Shown one piece after another: positions 62,775 to 64,000 of a DNA stretch of 64,000 bases. Source of the stretch: Nosema muscidifuracis (taxonomy: Eukaryota; Microsporidia; Nosematidae); contig JAIOKI010000012.1 of NCBI GenBank assembly GCA_028335825.1, positions 310,001 through 374,000 of the forward strand, in the 5' to 3' direction. The number at the start of each line of letters is the position of its first letter. Within the stretch, counting starts at the first letter, position 1. The notes beneath the pieces were generated by a model. That model was not told where the DNA came from and did not search any database. It saw only the letters and a list, made by a program, of their open reading frames with translations. The position numbers and the translations under genes are program-made.

Positions 62775-63212
62775 AGAGGGGTTCACAAATAAAATTTAAA
62801 GATTTTATTTAAATTCTAATGTCATATTCTTTTATAATATTTTATTTTATAATATATAGTACTATTTTATATTTTAATATATAATACTATTTTCTATTAT
62901 AATATAAATTTCAGTAATAACTTATTATTTTATTATATTTATACTATATTTTATATTTTATAATATATAATATATAATATATAATATATAATATATAATA
63001 TATAATACTATTTTCTATTATAATATAAATGTCAGTTATATGCTTTATATTTTATTATATTAATATATTAAACCTCAATTATATAGTCATATTATTTTAT
63101 ACTTTATATTTTAATATATAATACTGTTTTCTATTGAAATATAAATTTCAAGATAAAACAAAAATTCCTTTAATAAATGTTCATATAAAATTTTATTTAC
63201 TTTAATTAAATA
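62775..63212. repeat. AT microsatellite and diverged repeats
   Basis: A run of about nine TAATA units of the form ATATAATATATAATA (62945-63005) and a 60-80-bp unit with ACTATTTTCTATTATAATAT occurring about three times. No gene. Confidence 0.75.
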
Positions 63213-64000
63213 TCAAGTTTTTTCTAATATACACATATTATAATATTTATCATTCTTTAGACTCTTATCAACATCTTCTACAAATAAATTAAATCCAATT
63301 TTATCTTTATAATTTCTATAACTTATTATTCCATAACTTTTTAATTTTAGTAAAACGTTTTTAAATTCGTAAAAATCCAAATTTTTTATATTCCAAGTAT
63401 TACAATGTGTTTTAAAAGTTTTATAAATTGATTCTATTTTGTAATCAGTCGTATTTCTTATAACGAATAGAAGGATTTTTTGATATTTACTTAAATTAGA
63501 TAAAAATTTTAAAGAAAGAGGTTCAAACATTTCACTAAAGACAGAAGATAAAGTTTTATCATCTACTTTACTTGACAAATTAAATGCTTTTCTAACATCT
63601 CCAGATACAGATGCAACTCTTCTTGATATAAGTTCATCATTCATATCATTTTCTTTAGAATTATTTTTCATTTTTAATATCTTTTTTAATTGGCTATGCG
63701 TATAAGGCTTAAAATTTATTCTATTCTTCCCAATTCTACTACATATTTTAGATTCAAAAGTTTGTTCAGGAAGATTCATTGTGTTAGATATCAATATAAG
63801 AAGAATCTTACTCTGTTCAAGGTATACTAAATCAAATAAATTATATAAAATATTTTGTGTCTTATTAATTAATAAATCCATTTCATCAATAACAATTATA
63901 TGTGGATTATTACAACTTTCAAAATGAGTATGTAATGAAGATAAATAAGTTTGTATCTTTGTCTTCATACAAGATATTCTTTCAAATATTGTCTTGTATA
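63213..64000 (-). CDS. ORC1: origin recognition complex subunit 1, C-terminal part
   Basis: At least 260 codons, open to the window end, so the N-terminus and Walker A lie beyond 64000. Visible AAA+ elements: Walker B HIIVIDEMDLL, sensor 1 LISNTMNLPE, arginine-finger and lid region RIGKNRINFKPYTHSQLKKIL (matching ORC1 RLG-TRMTFQPY..QL), and sensor 2 SGDVRKAFNL, followed by a winged-helix domain. The GKNRINFKPY form favours ORC1 over CDC6. ATP-binding ORC1 drives origin licensing. Confidence 0.88.
   Translation of the reverse strand, partial: YKTIFERISCMKTKIQTYLSSLHTHFESCNNPHIIVIDEMDLLINKTQNILYNLFDLVYLEQSKILLILISNTMNLPEQTFESKICSRIGKNRINFKPYTHSQLKKILKMKNNSKENDMNDELISRRVASVSGDVRKAFNLSSKVDDKTLSSVFSEMFEPLSLKFLSNLSKYQKILLFVIRNTTDYKIESIYKTFKTHCNTWNIKNLDFYEFKNVLLKLKSYGIISYRNYKDKIGFNLFVEDVDKSLKNDKYYNMCILEKT

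Overview
The window reads as nuclear DNA of a microsporidian. Proteins are eukaryotic but strongly shortened and AT-biased, and no introns are visible. Most genes carry a CCC-type tract a few bases upstream of the start codon, a signal known from microsporidian genomes. The gene set fits too: beta-tubulin, FEN1, ORC1, ORC4, BDP1, a short TFIIA large subunit, and small secreted proteins without recognisable relatives. Base composition is extremely AT-rich between genes. The genus cannot be fixed from sequence alone; the style resembles the Nosema/Vairimorpha side of the group, but that is an inference.

Layout. 1-5.7 kb: sparse, with a tandem-repeat block, a ubiquitin-like membrane protein and two putative secreted or membrane proteins. 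6-17 kb: a housekeeping block (CBP20-like cap-binding protein, nucleolin-like RNA-binding protein, an L7Ae-like small protein, a polytopic membrane protein, a PlsC-family acyltransferase, tRNA-Lys, eL34, MetRS, and the exosome nuclease DIS3). 17-23.2 kb: a TAF2-like gene that lacks its usual N-terminal domain, carries a perfect four-unit 78-bp internal repeat, and is split near its 3' end by a very young Ty3/gypsy-type LTR element with a 5-bp target duplication. 23.2-37 kb: an accessory region with a GC-richer structured RNA candidate, four copies of a secreted-protein family with shared flanks, a decayed R4/Dong-type LINE, and several kilobases without genes. 37-40.6 kb: a coiled-coil protein, beta-tubulin and 5S rRNA. 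41-46.4 kb: four consecutive genes for putative secreted helical proteins. 46.4-64 kb: another housekeeping block (M16 protease, NUG1-like GTPase, a 50-codon gene, CDK7/KIN28, transgelin-like CH protein, RAD51-like ATPase, an OB-fold candidate, V-ATPase proteolipid, TFIIA large subunit, FEN1, ORC4, PI4-kinase, ENP2, BDP1, and ORC1 running off the window end).

Genes working together. Several housekeeping genes fall into functional groups without operon structure: transcription (TAF2, TFIIA, CDK7, BDP1), replication and repair (FEN1, ORC4, ORC1, RAD51-like), and RNA or ribosome biogenesis (nucleolin-like, DIS3, NUG1-like, ENP2, POP3-like). The accessory stretches hold the fast-evolving secreted proteins and the mobile elements. 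The best leads for something new are the structured RNA near 23.5 kb, the secreted family at 24-34 kb, the helical secreted cluster at 41-46 kb, and the beta-tubulin residue 198 substitution.
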